Source: Paraburkholderia fungorum | GTDB taxonomy: Bacteria; Pseudomonadota; Gammaproteobacteria; Burkholderiales; Burkholderiaceae | Reading direction: 5' to 3' | Length of the DNA stretch: 64,000 nucleotides | NCBI RefSeq assembly: GCF_900099835.1 | Contig: NZ_FNKP01000002.1 | Location: 558,001-622,000 of the forward strand | Shown here: in pieces, positions 36,053-44,195 of the stretch | Layout: every line of letters begins with the position of its first letter | How positions within the stretch are numbered: position 1 is the stretch's first letter | The notes under the pieces: model-generated | Told to the model about the DNA's origin: nothing | What the model saw: the letters and a program-made list of their open reading frames with translations, nothing else | Databases searched by the model: none | Made by a program: the position numbers and the translations under genes

Positions 36053-38893
36053 ATGTTGAGTAAGAGCTATAAGAATGTGCTTATTAAAGCGCCCCGTATT
36101 GCCGAAGCTGTACCGACTTTTGCAAAGCGAAGTGGACTGAAAGCCGCATTGGCGTGCCGGACGCTGATGGCAGCCAGTGCCGGTTTGTTGAGCGCGCTGA
36201 CGCTGGCTCAACCCGCTCGCGCCGAAACCTGCGCGCCGCAGGCGCAGGACTGTCCCAGCGTCGAACAGGTGTTGACGGCGTTTGCGCAAAGCGCGTCGGC
36301 GGATGCAACCAGTCCGACGGCCGCGACGAATAGCATGAGCGGAATCGCGAGCACCCAGGAGGTCGCGGCGCAACCGCAAATTGCCGCGGTCGCGGCCACG
36401 GCTCCTTCCGTGACCGACTACATCTCCGTCAGCGAAAACGTCGTGCAGGGCACCCGCACCAGCGCGTCGAGCGCGCTGAATGCAATGGCGATCGGCCCAA
36501 CCGCTGCGGCGACGGGTATCAATGCGGTGGCTGTCGGCGCAGGTTCCGCTGCGGGGAGCGACGCGTCCACGGCGATCGGTTCGGGTGCGGGCGCGTTGTC
36601 CATCCACTCGACCGCCATCGGCGCGGGAACGACGGTGGGCGTGCTGTCCGACAACTCGGTGGCGATCGGCTACAACGCCCGCTCGAGCGCGCTCAACAGC
36701 ATGTCGATTGGCGGCTTTGCCAGCGCGACCTCGGCCGGGTCGGTAGCGATTGGCTATAACGTGTTTGTCGCGCAGGCGGCCACGAACTCGCTGTCACTGG
36801 GATCGAACTCCTCGGTCAGTGCAGCCAATTCGGTCGCGCTCGGCAGCGGGTCAGTCGCGGATCGCGCCAACGTGGTCGCGGTGGGCAACGCGACGCAAAG
36901 CAGACAGATCGTGTCGGTCGCGGACGGCACGCAGGCCACTGACGCGGCCAACGTCGGCCAGCTTTCCCGCGTGGCGAATGCGCTGGGCGGCGGCGCGTCG
37001 ATCGATACGAACGGTGCGATGGTCGCGCCGGCTTACACCATCGGCGCAGCGACTTATAGCGACGTCGGCTCGGCGCTCGCGGCAGCGGTCACAGCGGGAG
37101 TGCAGGCCAGTACCGACTCCGTTCAGTACGATTCGACCGCGCATGACGTGGTGACGTTGGGCAACGCGGGCACGCCGGTCCGGATCGCCAACGTGGGCGC
37201 CGCCAATCTCGCAGCGGATAGCTCGGATGCGGTGAACGGCGGTCAACTGTTCGCGACCAACCAGGTTGTCGAGGAGAACACGAGCAACATCACGAACCTC
37301 GATCAGCGCGTGACTGACAACACGTCGAGCATCACGAACCTCGACCAGCGCGTGACTGACAACACGTCGAGCATCAACAACCTCGACCAGCGCGTGACCG
37401 ACAACACATCGACCATCAACAACCTCGACACGCGGACCACCACGATCGAAGGGGACGTGACGAACATCACGAACCAGATCACTAAAGGAGAAATCGGGCT
37501 GGTCCAGCAAGACGAGGCGTCGCGCGATCTCAGCGTGGCGAAAGATACCGATGGTGCGCGCGTCGATTTCAGCGGCACTTCAGGTGCGCGTGAATTGACG
37601 GGCGTGGCGGCGGGCACTACAGACGAGTCTGCAGTCAACCTGAGCCAGCTTAAACCGGTGGCGGCCGCGCTGGGCGGCGGCGCGCAGATCAACGCGGACG
37701 GCTCGTTCACCGCTCCCACGTATCACGTGCAGCGCGGCACGCAAAGCACGGTCGGCGACGCGCTCGGCTCGCTCGACAGCGGACTCAGCACGCTGCAGCA
37801 GAACATGGCGAACGGCGGCATCGGCGTGGTCACGCAAGACCCGGTGACGCGCGCGATCAACGTCGGTGCAACGATGGACGGCTCGCTCGTCAACATGGCC
37901 GGCACAGCGGGTAAGCGGGTTGTCAGCGGCGTCGCGCAGGGCGCGGTTAGCGCCGCGAGTAGCGACGCGGTCAACGGTTCGCAACTGTATGCGCAGGCGG
38001 CAAGCACGGCGGTGGCGCTCGGCGGCGGCTCGACTGTGGCGGCGGATGGCACGGTGACCGCGCCTTCGTATAGCGTCGACGGGACGATGGTGAACAACGT
38101 CGGCAGTGCAATCACGAATCTGGACACCCGCACGTCGCAAAACAGCAATGACATTGCGAGTTTGCAGACGACGGTCGGCAGCATCAATGGATCGGTCGCG
38201 AACGCGGTGCAGTACGACAGTGCCGCTCACGACAGGATCACGCTCGGCGGCACCTCGGCCGACGCGTCGAAGGTCACGCTGACCAACCTGCAGGCCGGCG
38301 AGGTATCGGCCACCAGTAGCGATGCGGTGACCGGCGCGCAACTCTGGCAAACCAACCAGCAGATCACCAATATCAGCCAGTCCGTGCAGAACTTCCAGGG
38401 CACTGGCGACGCTTATATGTCGGTCAACAGCGCCGGTAACGCGGCACAGGCGATTGGCAACAGTTCGGTGGCGATTGGCGGCGGCGCGCAGGCATCCGCA
38501 CCGAATTCGGTGGCGATCGGCGAGGGTTCGGTGGCCGACCAGACCGGCACGGTCTCGGTAGGCTCGTCGGGCAACGAGCGTCGCATCACCAATGTCGGTG
38601 CAGGGCAGGCGCCTACCGACGCCGTCAACATGCAGCAGTTCCAGGGCGGCATGGACAAGATTGCGCGCAATGCTTATTCGGGCACGGCGTCGGCCATCGC
38701 GCTGACCATGGTTCCAGAAGTCGACGCGAGCAAAAACCTGGCGATCGGTGTCGCAACAGCTGGTTATAAGGGATATCAGGCAGTGGCCGTGGGTTTCTCG
38801 GCGCGTGTCACGCCTAGCCTGAAGGTGAAAATCGGCGCGGGTATCAGCGCGGCAACGACGACGGTCGGGGCGGGCGCCGCGTACCAGTGGTAG
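36053..38893 (+). CDS. YadA-like trimeric autotransporter adhesin, 946 aa
   Basis: It starts with a long basic arm and a signal peptide ending LAQPARA (residues 1-57). The head has left-handed beta-roll repeats of the type SVAIGYNA, NSLSLGSNSSVSAANSVALGSGS. A neck and coiled-coil stalk of NLDQRVTDNTS units lies around 410-460. Repeated YadA-like stalk motifs (GVAAGTTDESAVNLSQL) follow. The C-terminal membrane anchor ends VGAGAAYQW. Mature length fits an outer-membrane trimer that binds host or environmental surfaces. The AT-rich promoter region suggests silencing or late acquisition. Confidence 0.92.
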   Translation: MLSKSYKNVLIKAPRIAEAVPTFAKRSGLKAALACRTLMAASAGLLSALTLAQPARAETCAPQAQDCPSVEQVLTAFAQSASADATSPTAATNSMSGIASTQEVAAQPQIAAVAATAPSVTDYISVSENVVQGTRTSASSALNAMAIGPTAAATGINAVAVGAGSAAGSDASTAIGSGAGALSIHSTAIGAGTTVGVLSDNSVAIGYNARSSALNSMSIGGFASATSAGSVAIGYNVFVAQAATNSLSLGSNSSVSAANSVALGSGSVADRANVVAVGNATQSRQIVSVADGTQATDAANVGQLSRVANALGGGASIDTNGAMVAPAYTIGAATYSDVGSALAAAVTAGVQASTDSVQYDSTAHDVVTLGNAGTPVRIANVGAANLAADSSDAVNGGQLFATNQVVEENTSNITNLDQRVTDNTSSITNLDQRVTDNTSSINNLDQRVTDNTSTINNLDTRTTTIEGDVTNITNQITKGEIGLVQQDEASRDLSVAKDTDGARVDFSGTSGARELTGVAAGTTDESAVNLSQLKPVAAALGGGAQINADGSFTAPTYHVQRGTQSTVGDALGSLDSGLSTLQQNMANGGIGVVTQDPVTRAINVGATMDGSLVNMAGTAGKRVVSGVAQGAVSAASSDAVNGSQLYAQAASTAVALGGGSTVAADGTVTAPSYSVDGTMVNNVGSAITNLDTRTSQNSNDIASLQTTVGSINGSVANAVQYDSAAHDRITLGGTSADASKVTLTNLQAGEVSATSSDAVTGAQLWQTNQQITNISQSVQNFQGTGDAYMSVNSAGNAAQAIGNSSVAIGGGAQASAPNSVAIGEGSVADQTGTVSVGSSGNERRITNVGAGQAPTDAVNMQQFQGGMDKIARNAYSGTASAIALTMVPEVDASKNLAIGVATAGYKGYQAVAVGFSARVTPSLKVKIGAGISAATTTVGAGAAYQW
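37289..37440 (+). repeat. 42-bp tandem repeat coding the adhesin coiled coil
   Basis: Three full copies (37289-37330, 37331-37372, 37373-37414) and a partial fourth from 37415. Each encodes I(T/N)NLDQRVTDNTSS, 14 residues, i.e. two heptads. Near-identical copies make the stalk length prone to slippage. Confidence 0.9.
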
Positions 38894-39060
38894 CAGAAGA
38901 CCAATGTTTTACACGCGTGCCGGCCGGAGCATGGCCTTACGCGCATAACTTCTCGCATGCGTAAAAGCGAAAACCGGCAGCGAAGCATCGCAACAGAACG
39001 TTGCAACATGCACTCGCTGCCGGTTGTCGTTACCCGAGCGGACGGGCGAAGCAGTCGAAC

Positions 39061-39189
39061 TTATTTGAACAGCTTCATCGCCTGCATGAGCGTGTTAACC
39101 ACGCCCCATGCGAGCGGAAGTGTCACGTACAGCCAGAAGATCGCGAGCTTCGCCTTGCTGGTCGGATGCGGAGTGTGAAGGGTCGACAT
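39061..39189 (-). CDS. MFS transporter small subunit, 42 aa
   Basis: ATG after GGAGATCCGC; the frame reads MSTLHTPHPTSKAKLAIFWL then a single membrane span and ends MQAMKLFK. It follows the OFA-family MFS gene by 10 bp on the same strand. A small single-span partner of this length is known beside many oxalate/formate antiporter family carriers, and a position just after the permease fits that. Function probably to aid carrier assembly. Too short for usual gene finders. Confidence 0.8.
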   Translation of the reverse strand: MSTLHTPHPTSKAKLAIFWLYVTLPLAWGVVNTLMQAMKLFK

Positions 39190-39199
39190 GCGGATCTCC

Positions 39200-40603
39200 T
39201 TAGTTGCCTTTGGCGAGTTGTTCGTCAGTCATGTGGTGCTTCTCGTCCACACGCTTGACCAGCAGATTGCAGACAAAGCCGATCACCAGCAGCGCCGCCA
39301 TGATGTGGACGGTCATCGTGTACGCATCCGCTTTGGCGACACCGTTCGCGACTTCATATGCGCGAATGTAGTTCACCAGCACCGGACCGGCGACACCCGC
39401 AGCGGCCCACGCGGTCAGCAGCCGCCCGTGAATGCCGCCGACGAATGCCGTGCCGAACATGTCCGCGAGATAGGCGGGCACCGTGGCAAAACCGCCGCCG
39501 TACATCGTCAGGATCACGCAGTACGCGAGCACGAACAGCGCGATCTGGCCGGAGGCCGCGAAGCCCGGCACCAGGTAGTACAGCACCGCGCCGAGCGCGA
39601 AGAAAATGAAGTACGTGTTCTTGCGGCCGATCCAGTCCGACGCCGACGCCCACACGAAACGGCCGCCCATGTTGAACAGCGACAGCAGCCCCACGAAACC
39701 TGCGGCAGCCGCCGCCGATACCGTGTTCTTGAAGCTTTCCTGGATCATCACCGAGGCCTGGCCGAGAATGCCGATGCCGGCCGTCACGTTCAGGAACAGC
39801 ACCAGCCAGATCAGATAGAACTGCGGCGTCTTCAGTGCCTGGTCGATATGAACGTGGTTGCGCGAAATCATCTTCTTCTGGCTGGTTGCGGGCGGCGTCC
39901 AGCCGGCTGGCTTCCAGTCCGCCGGCGGCACGCGGATCGCGAGTGCGCCGATCGACATCGAGATGAAATACGCGATGCCGAGCACGACGAACGTCTCCGC
40001 CACGCCGACGCTGGTGGCGCTGCGGAAGTGGTTCATCAGCGCGACCGACAGCGGTGCGGCAATCATCGCGCCGCCGCCGAAGCCCATGATCGCCATGCCG
40101 GTCGCCATGCCGCGACGATCCGGGAACCAGCGGATCAGCGTTGAAACCGGCGACACATAACCGAGCCCAAGCCCGATTCCGCCGATCACGCCGTAGCCGA
40201 GATAAAGCAGTGCGATCTGATGCAACTGCACGCCGAGCGCGGCCACCAGGAAGCCGCCGCCGAAGCAGCACGCGGCGGTGAACATCGTGCGGCGCGGGCC
40301 GACACGTTCGAGCCATTTACCCGCAAAAGCCGCCGACAAACCGAGGAAAACGATCGCCAGCGAAAAGATCCAGCCGAGCGAGGTCAGCGACCAGTCGTCG
40401 GCGGTGGATTGCGTGATGCCAATCACCTTGGTCAGCGGACCGTTGAACACGGAGAACGCGTAGGCCTGGCCGATACACAGGTGAACGGCGAGGGCGGCGG
40501 GCGGCACCATCCAGCGCGAAAAACCCGGTTTCGCGACGGTGGCCTGCTTGGAAAAGAATGGGGTAGAGCCGGACGCCCCGCCTGGCTCGGTGATGCTGCT
40601 CAT
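39200..40603 (-). CDS. OFA (oxalate/formate antiporter) family MFS transporter, 467 aa
   Basis: Twelve hydrophobic segments. The motif GLGLGYVSPVSTLIRWFPDRRGMATGMAIMGFGGGAMI is typical of OFA carriers. NMGGRFVWASASDWIGRK keeps an Arg at the position of OxlT Arg272. The helix-11 segment LTAWAAAGVAGP lacks the Lys of OxlT Lys355, so oxalate is not the obvious substrate; monocarboxylates (lactate, pyruvate-like) are more likely. It precedes a 42-residue small subunit. An inverted repeat at 40701 lies about 100 bp upstream. Confidence 0.82.
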   Translation of the reverse strand: MSSITEPGGASGSTPFFSKQATVAKPGFSRWMVPPAALAVHLCIGQAYAFSVFNGPLTKVIGITQSTADDWSLTSLGWIFSLAIVFLGLSAAFAGKWLERVGPRRTMFTAACCFGGGFLVAALGVQLHQIALLYLGYGVIGGIGLGLGYVSPVSTLIRWFPDRRGMATGMAIMGFGGGAMIAAPLSVALMNHFRSATSVGVAETFVVLGIAYFISMSIGALAIRVPPADWKPAGWTPPATSQKKMISRNHVHIDQALKTPQFYLIWLVLFLNVTAGIGILGQASVMIQESFKNTVSAAAAAGFVGLLSLFNMGGRFVWASASDWIGRKNTYFIFFALGAVLYYLVPGFAASGQIALFVLAYCVILTMYGGGFATVPAYLADMFGTAFVGGIHGRLLTAWAAAGVAGPVLVNYIRAYEVANGVAKADAYTMTVHIMAALLVIGFVCNLLVKRVDEKHHMTDEQLAKGN

Positions 40604-40700
40604 GGTCTGTCTCCGTTGACGAAGTATTTGTTATCGGCGTTCACACGCGATGCTTGAGGCGTCGCGCTGAAAAGTCCGCTGATTCCCGTATCGTCAAAAT

Positions 40701-40717
40701 ATGAAATGAATTTTCAT
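40701..40717. promoter_or_regulatory. inverted repeat upstream of the OFA transporter
   Basis: ATGAAATGAATTTTCAT (6-bp arms, 5-bp spacer), about 98 bp before the 40603 start. A candidate operator; the binding protein is not known. Confidence 0.35.
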
Positions 40718-40932
40718 GTTTAGCGGGTTCATGTCGCCAAGAAACCCGCCTGGTCGAACGATATGGGGTGAACTTCGCCTTTGCAATATGAGATAGCAAA
40801 GCATAAGGCGTTCACCCGATGGAGGCGCGATTGTAATCGGACGAATGGAGGCCGTAAGGGGTCGTGCGCGGTGACGTGTGAAATTCAGTGGTAATCAGAC
40901 CTTGGCAAAGCAAAATGCAGCGCAAAAAACAA

Positions 40933-40973
40933 AACGGGCCGGCGGTGGCTTCTTCGCCACTCGCCGGCCCGTT
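40933..40973 (-). terminator. strong terminator of the MHS-family transporter
   Basis: On the minus strand a long perfect stem (AACGGGCCGGCG ... CGCCGGCCCGTT, with an inner GTGGC/GCCAC stem) is followed by TTTTGTTTTTT. It lies 23 bp past the 40996 stop. Confidence 0.85.
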
Positions 40974-40995
40974 CGGCCTTGTTGCTCCGCGAGAT

Positions 40996-42315
40996 TCAGG
41001 CGGTGCCGCGGCCCGTTTTCATTTTTGCCGCGACCGCTACCGAGATCGCGCAGCCAATCGCGAGATAGGCCGCTACCGGATGCCACGAGCCGCCCGCAAA
41101 GCTGACCAGCGCCACCGCGATAAACGGCGTGAAACCGCCGCCCACCACGCTCGCCACCTGATAGCCCACGCCCGCGCCGCTATAGCGATACTCGGTGCCG
41201 AACAGTTCGGTGAACATCGGCTGTTGCACGCTGACCACCATGTCGTGCGCGACGTTCGCGAGCATCACCGCGAAGACGACGATCCACACCGTCGAGCGTG
41301 CGTCGAGTGCGAGGAAGAACGGCACCGCGCTCAACATGCCGATCACCGCGCCGATGATGTACACACGGCGGCGGCCGAAGCGGTCCGCGAGCAGTGCAAA
41401 GCAGGGAATCGTCACGCAGCTCAACGCGCCGACCAGCAGGCCGATCGTGAGGAAGAACTCGCGCGGCATGTGCAGGTTCGCGGTCGAGTAGTTAAGCGCG
41501 AATGCGGTGACGATATACATCGTGAACAATTCGGCCAGACGCAGCGCGATGATCAGCAGGAACGCTTTCGGATGACGCAACAGCGCTTCGACGATCGGCA
41601 GACGGACACTGCGCTCGCCCTTTTTGCCGACCTTTTCGACGAACTCCTTCGACTCTTCCATGCTCGAGCGGATCCACAGCGCGATCAGCACGAGCACGAC
41701 GCTGAACAGGAACGGCAGACGCCAGCCCCAGCTGAGGAACGACTCGTTATCCATCGAGCGGCTGATGATCGCCACCAATCCGGTCGACAGCACGAGGCCC
41801 ACGCCGTAGCCGACCTGCACGCCGCTGCTGTAGAACGCTTTCTTCTTCTCCGGCGCGCTTTCGACCGCCATCAGCGCTGCGCCGCCCCATTCGCCGCCGA
41901 CGGCGAAGCCCTGGATCGCACGCAACGTCACGAGCAGAACGGGCGCCCACCAGCCGATGGTGGAGAAGGCCGGCAACAGTCCGATTGCCGCCGTGGACAG
42001 GCCCATCATCATCACGGTCAATACCAGCATGCGTTTGCGGCCGAGGCGGTCGCCATAGTGGCCGAACACGAAGCCGCCGAGCGGGCGGAACAGGAAGCCG
42101 ACGCCGAAGGTGGCGAACGCCGCCAGCGTGCCCATGGCCGGGCTGACCTTCGGGAAGAATTCGGCGTTGAAGACCAGCGCCGCGACGATGCCGTACAGCA
42201 GGAAGTCGTACCAGTCGACCACGGCGCCGACGAAGCTGCCGAGTGCCGCTTTGCGTGCCTGGCTGCGCGTGGCGCGGTTATCGGCCATTGTGGCCGTCGG
42301 GATGGTGGTGCTCAT
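40996..42315 (-). CDS. MHS-family metabolite:H+ symporter (MFS), 439 aa
   Basis: ATG after AAGGAGACCTGCGTC. GAVVDWYDFLLYGIVAAL and FGHYGDRLGRKRMLVLT are the usual ShiA/ProP/KgtP-type signatures. Twelve hydrophobic segments. These carriers take up shikimate, alpha-ketoglutarate, dicarboxylates, betaine and similar. It faces away from the GntR/lyase side. Its terminator is strong, so it is a single-gene unit, perhaps regulated by the GntR through the site at 42612. Confidence 0.85.
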   Translation of the reverse strand: MSTTIPTATMADNRATRSQARKAALGSFVGAVVDWYDFLLYGIVAALVFNAEFFPKVSPAMGTLAAFATFGVGFLFRPLGGFVFGHYGDRLGRKRMLVLTVMMMGLSTAAIGLLPAFSTIGWWAPVLLVTLRAIQGFAVGGEWGGAALMAVESAPEKKKAFYSSGVQVGYGVGLVLSTGLVAIISRSMDNESFLSWGWRLPFLFSVVLVLIALWIRSSMEESKEFVEKVGKKGERSVRLPIVEALLRHPKAFLLIIALRLAELFTMYIVTAFALNYSTANLHMPREFFLTIGLLVGALSCVTIPCFALLADRFGRRRVYIIGAVIGMLSAVPFFLALDARSTVWIVVFAVMLANVAHDMVVSVQQPMFTELFGTEYRYSGAGVGYQVASVVGGGFTPFIAVALVSFAGGSWHPVAAYLAIGCAISVAVAAKMKTGRGTA

Positions 42316-42699
42316 GACGCAGGTCTCCTTGAAACTTGGGCGGCAGGGTGGGATCGGGCGGCGCAGTCAGGCGGGCGTAAGGCCAAGCTCGGGGCCGCAG
42401 TCGATCCATGCCGGATGTCCCGAAGATTAATGACGCAACGCGGATATCACAATCCGCATTCGAATGAAATTGCGCGATCATCGCACGGAAGTGCGCGCAT
42501 AGCGCGCGTTTTGCGCGTATACACCAAGCATCTTTGCTTTGTTCGAAGCGGCGAACCCGTCGTGCTCGCACCGTGCTAACGTGAGACTGCATCCTGAAAA
42601 CAACATTTTCGTTGATATACTACATACGGAATATTGAAAAATGCGGCGTTGCAGCATATGATTGAGTGGTTCGCTCACTTAATCGTCTGGAGTTGCAAA
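42316..42699. other. divergent intergenic, 384 bp
   Basis: Between the MHS transporter and the GntR side. Holds the TTGATATACTACATACGGAAT element at 42612-42632, AT-rich around 42590-42650. No coding frame supported. Confidence 0.5.
42612..42632. promoter_or_regulatory. putative GntR operator upstream of gntR
   Basis: TTGATATACTACATACGGAAT shares GATATA and the block ACATACGG with the pair of sites at 43795 and 43950. FCD-type GntR proteins bind AT-rich dyads of this kind, so autoregulation is likely. Confidence 0.45.
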
Positions 42700-42938
42700 T
42701 GGAGTTTGTGCCTCTTGCGCTGTTCGCCGTTGCTGTTGTGGGTTTAGGCGCTGCCGCCACCGTTTTGTTGACCGACTGGATTCCGCAATCGGTCGCGCAA
42801 CTTGCGTCGCAACATGGCCGTTTTATTGGCCTGGGTGAGCAAGCTGGCGGGGCAGGTGCAGCGCACGCAATGTCCGCAGTGCCGGTTTGCGCGCATGTCC
42901 AACCAGAGGCGATGAATGTCGTCAGAACTTCAAACTGA
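42700..42938 (+). CDS. small hypothetical protein with one membrane segment, 79 aa
   Basis: ATG after CTGGAGTTGCAA. Residues 3-25 (FVPLALFAVAVVGLGAAATVLL) form a single membrane span; the rest is polar. Its last 23 bp overlap the start of gntR at 42916, which suggests coupling. No homology recognised; it could also be spurious. Confidence 0.45.
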
Positions 42939-43635
42939 AGCAGTGGCTACTCCGCTGACCTTGTCGTTGCAGCCCATCGGCGCGAGCGCGAGCTTGCGCG
43001 ATCAGGCGTATGCGATGCTCCGCCAGGCGATTGCCGATGCGGATATCTACCAGAACCGCGAAGAAATCCGGCTCGACGAGCGCGTGCTGAGCGAGTCGCT
43101 CGGCGTGAGCCGAACGCCGGTGCGCGAGGCGATGACCTTGCTCGAACAGGAAGGTTTTTTGCGGATGGTGCCGCGGCGCGGCATTTACATCGTGCGCAAA
43201 AGCAAGCGTGAAATTGTCGAGATGATCCAGATGTGGGCGGCGCTCGAAAGCATGGCGGCGCGACTCGCCACGCTGCACGCTACCGACGAGGAAATCGCCC
43301 GTTTGCGGCACATGTTCGACAATTTCCGCGACGCGACGCCGGCCGAGCATATTGCCGAATATTCGGACGCCAACATCGCGTTCCACCAGGCGATCGTCGA
43401 GTTGTCGAAGTCGCAGATCATCCTCGATACGATCAAGAACATCTTCATCCACGTGCGGGCGATTCGGCGCATGACGATCTCGCAGAGCGATCGCGCGTCG
43501 CGCTCGATCGTCGATCATCTGCGGATTATCGAAGCGCTGGAAAAGCGGGATACGGAACTCGCCGAGCGTCTGACGCGCCAGCACTCGCTGGATCTCGCGG
43601 CGTTTGTCGAAGCGAATTGCGATTTTCTGGATTGA
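42916..43635 (+). CDS. GntR family (FCD/FadR-type) transcriptional regulator, 239 aa
   Basis: ATG after AGAGGCG. N-terminal winged HTH (LSESLGVSRTPVREAMTLLEQEGFLRMVPRRGIYIV, residues 51-95) and a C-terminal FCD helical domain with metal ligands of the type DANIAFHQAIVEL. FCD regulators often control organic acid catabolism. It lies between the MHS transporter and the ThDP-lyase operon, and a strong terminator follows it. TGATATATCA-type dyads before itself and before the lyase gene fit autoregulation and control of the lyase operon. Confidence 0.87.
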   Translation: MSSELQTEAVATPLTLSLQPIGASASLRDQAYAMLRQAIADADIYQNREEIRLDERVLSESLGVSRTPVREAMTLLEQEGFLRMVPRRGIYIVRKSKREIVEMIQMWAALESMAARLATLHATDEEIARLRHMFDNFRDATPAEHIAEYSDANIAFHQAIVELSKSQIILDTIKNIFIHVRAIRRMTISQSDRASRSIVDHLRIIEALEKRDTELAERLTRQHSLDLAAFVEANCDFLD

Positions 43636-43683
43636 GGTTGGATGCCGATGTGAGCGCGTAAGCGCAGTAGCAAAATCTGGAGA

Positions 43684-43719
43684 GGCCCGCAGTGTGAAAA
43701 CACTGCGGGCCTTTTTGTT
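43684..43719 (+). terminator. terminator of gntR
   Basis: Perfect stem GGCCCGCAGTGT / ACACTGCGGGCC with a GAAA loop and a TTTTTGTTTT tail, 49 bp after the stop. Confidence 0.92.
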
Positions 43720-43794
43720 TTGGTTCTTTCTTTGGCGCGGTGCCGCACGAGGCTTCGGGATAAACCCTTCCTTGACGCTCTTAAAAATAAGGTA

Positions 43795-43809
43795 TGTGAT
43801 ATATCAACA
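43795..43809. promoter_or_regulatory. putative GntR operator, copy 1 of lyase promoter
   Basis: TGTGATATATCAACA, a near-perfect palindrome with core TGATATATCA (43797-43806). Shares the core with 43950. Confidence 0.5.
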
Positions 43810-43949
43810 GCGATCAGGGTGCGTGCAAGAAGTGGGTGGTTTCCCTTGTCGGGTTTGAGTTGGCTCAGTTTTTGGCATAAAGCCTTGCCAGATAAGGTTT
43901 TTTGTCGAATCAGGAGCAGTCATGCGACGTGAATTCGGCCTTGCTTGAG

Positions 43950-43973
43950 TGTGATATATCACATACGGTATGT
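43950..43973. promoter_or_regulatory. putative GntR operator, copy 2 of lyase promoter
   Basis: TGTGATATATCACA, a perfect 14-bp palindrome, flowing into ACATACGGTATGT, a second dyad. It lies about 233 bp before the lyase ATG and just before the hairpin array. Confidence 0.55.
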
Positions 43974-44050
43974 ATCTACTTGGGTCAGATGAAGTTGCCG
44001 GAATCGACAGCCGTTGCACTACCGAGTGAGCAGCAACAGTTTTCATGGGG

Positions 44051-44179
44051 CCGAGTAAGCGCCAAGGCGCTCACTCCCACCGACAGCGTTGCATGGGGTG
44101 GGAGTAAGCGCTAAAGCGCTAACTCCCACCGACAGCGTTGCATGGGCTCCAAGTAAGCGCTAAAGCGCTAACTTGGAGC
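44051..44179 (+). repeat. array of three stem-loops with compensating stems, upstream of the lyase gene
   Basis: Period 49 bp. Stems: GAGTaAGCGCC/GGCGCTcACTC (44053-44076), GGTGGGAGTaAGCGCT/AGCGCTaACTCCCACC (44097-44130) and GCTCCAAGTaAGCGCT/AGCGCTaACTTGGAGC (44146-44179). Between them the spacer CCACCGACAGCGTTGCATGG is repeated exactly. The outer stem sequences differ between copies yet always pair, so structure is conserved. On the minus strand copies encode the mini-ORF MQRCRWELAL. The last hairpin ends 6 bp before the AGGAG of the lyase gene. Confidence 0.85.
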
Positions 44180-44195
44180 GACACAGGAGACGACC

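Larger units (their letters stand above)
40604..40995. other. intergenic, 392 bp
   Basis: Between two minus-strand transporter genes. Holds the inverted repeat at 40701-40717 and the terminator of the MHS-family gene (40933-40973). No coding frame with support. Confidence 0.5.

Noticed and set aside
40888..42579. 563-residue His/Arg/Ala-rich open frame on the plus strand
   Set aside because: Antisense to the MHS transporter, which has a clear start, motifs and terminator.
43902..44114. 70-residue frame running into the hairpin array
   Set aside because: No ATG or ribosome binding site, and the array's symmetry explains its repeated peptide.
44051..44179. CRISPR array
   Set aside because: Repeat number, spacing and internal symmetry are wrong, the spacer is itself repeated, and no cas gene is present.
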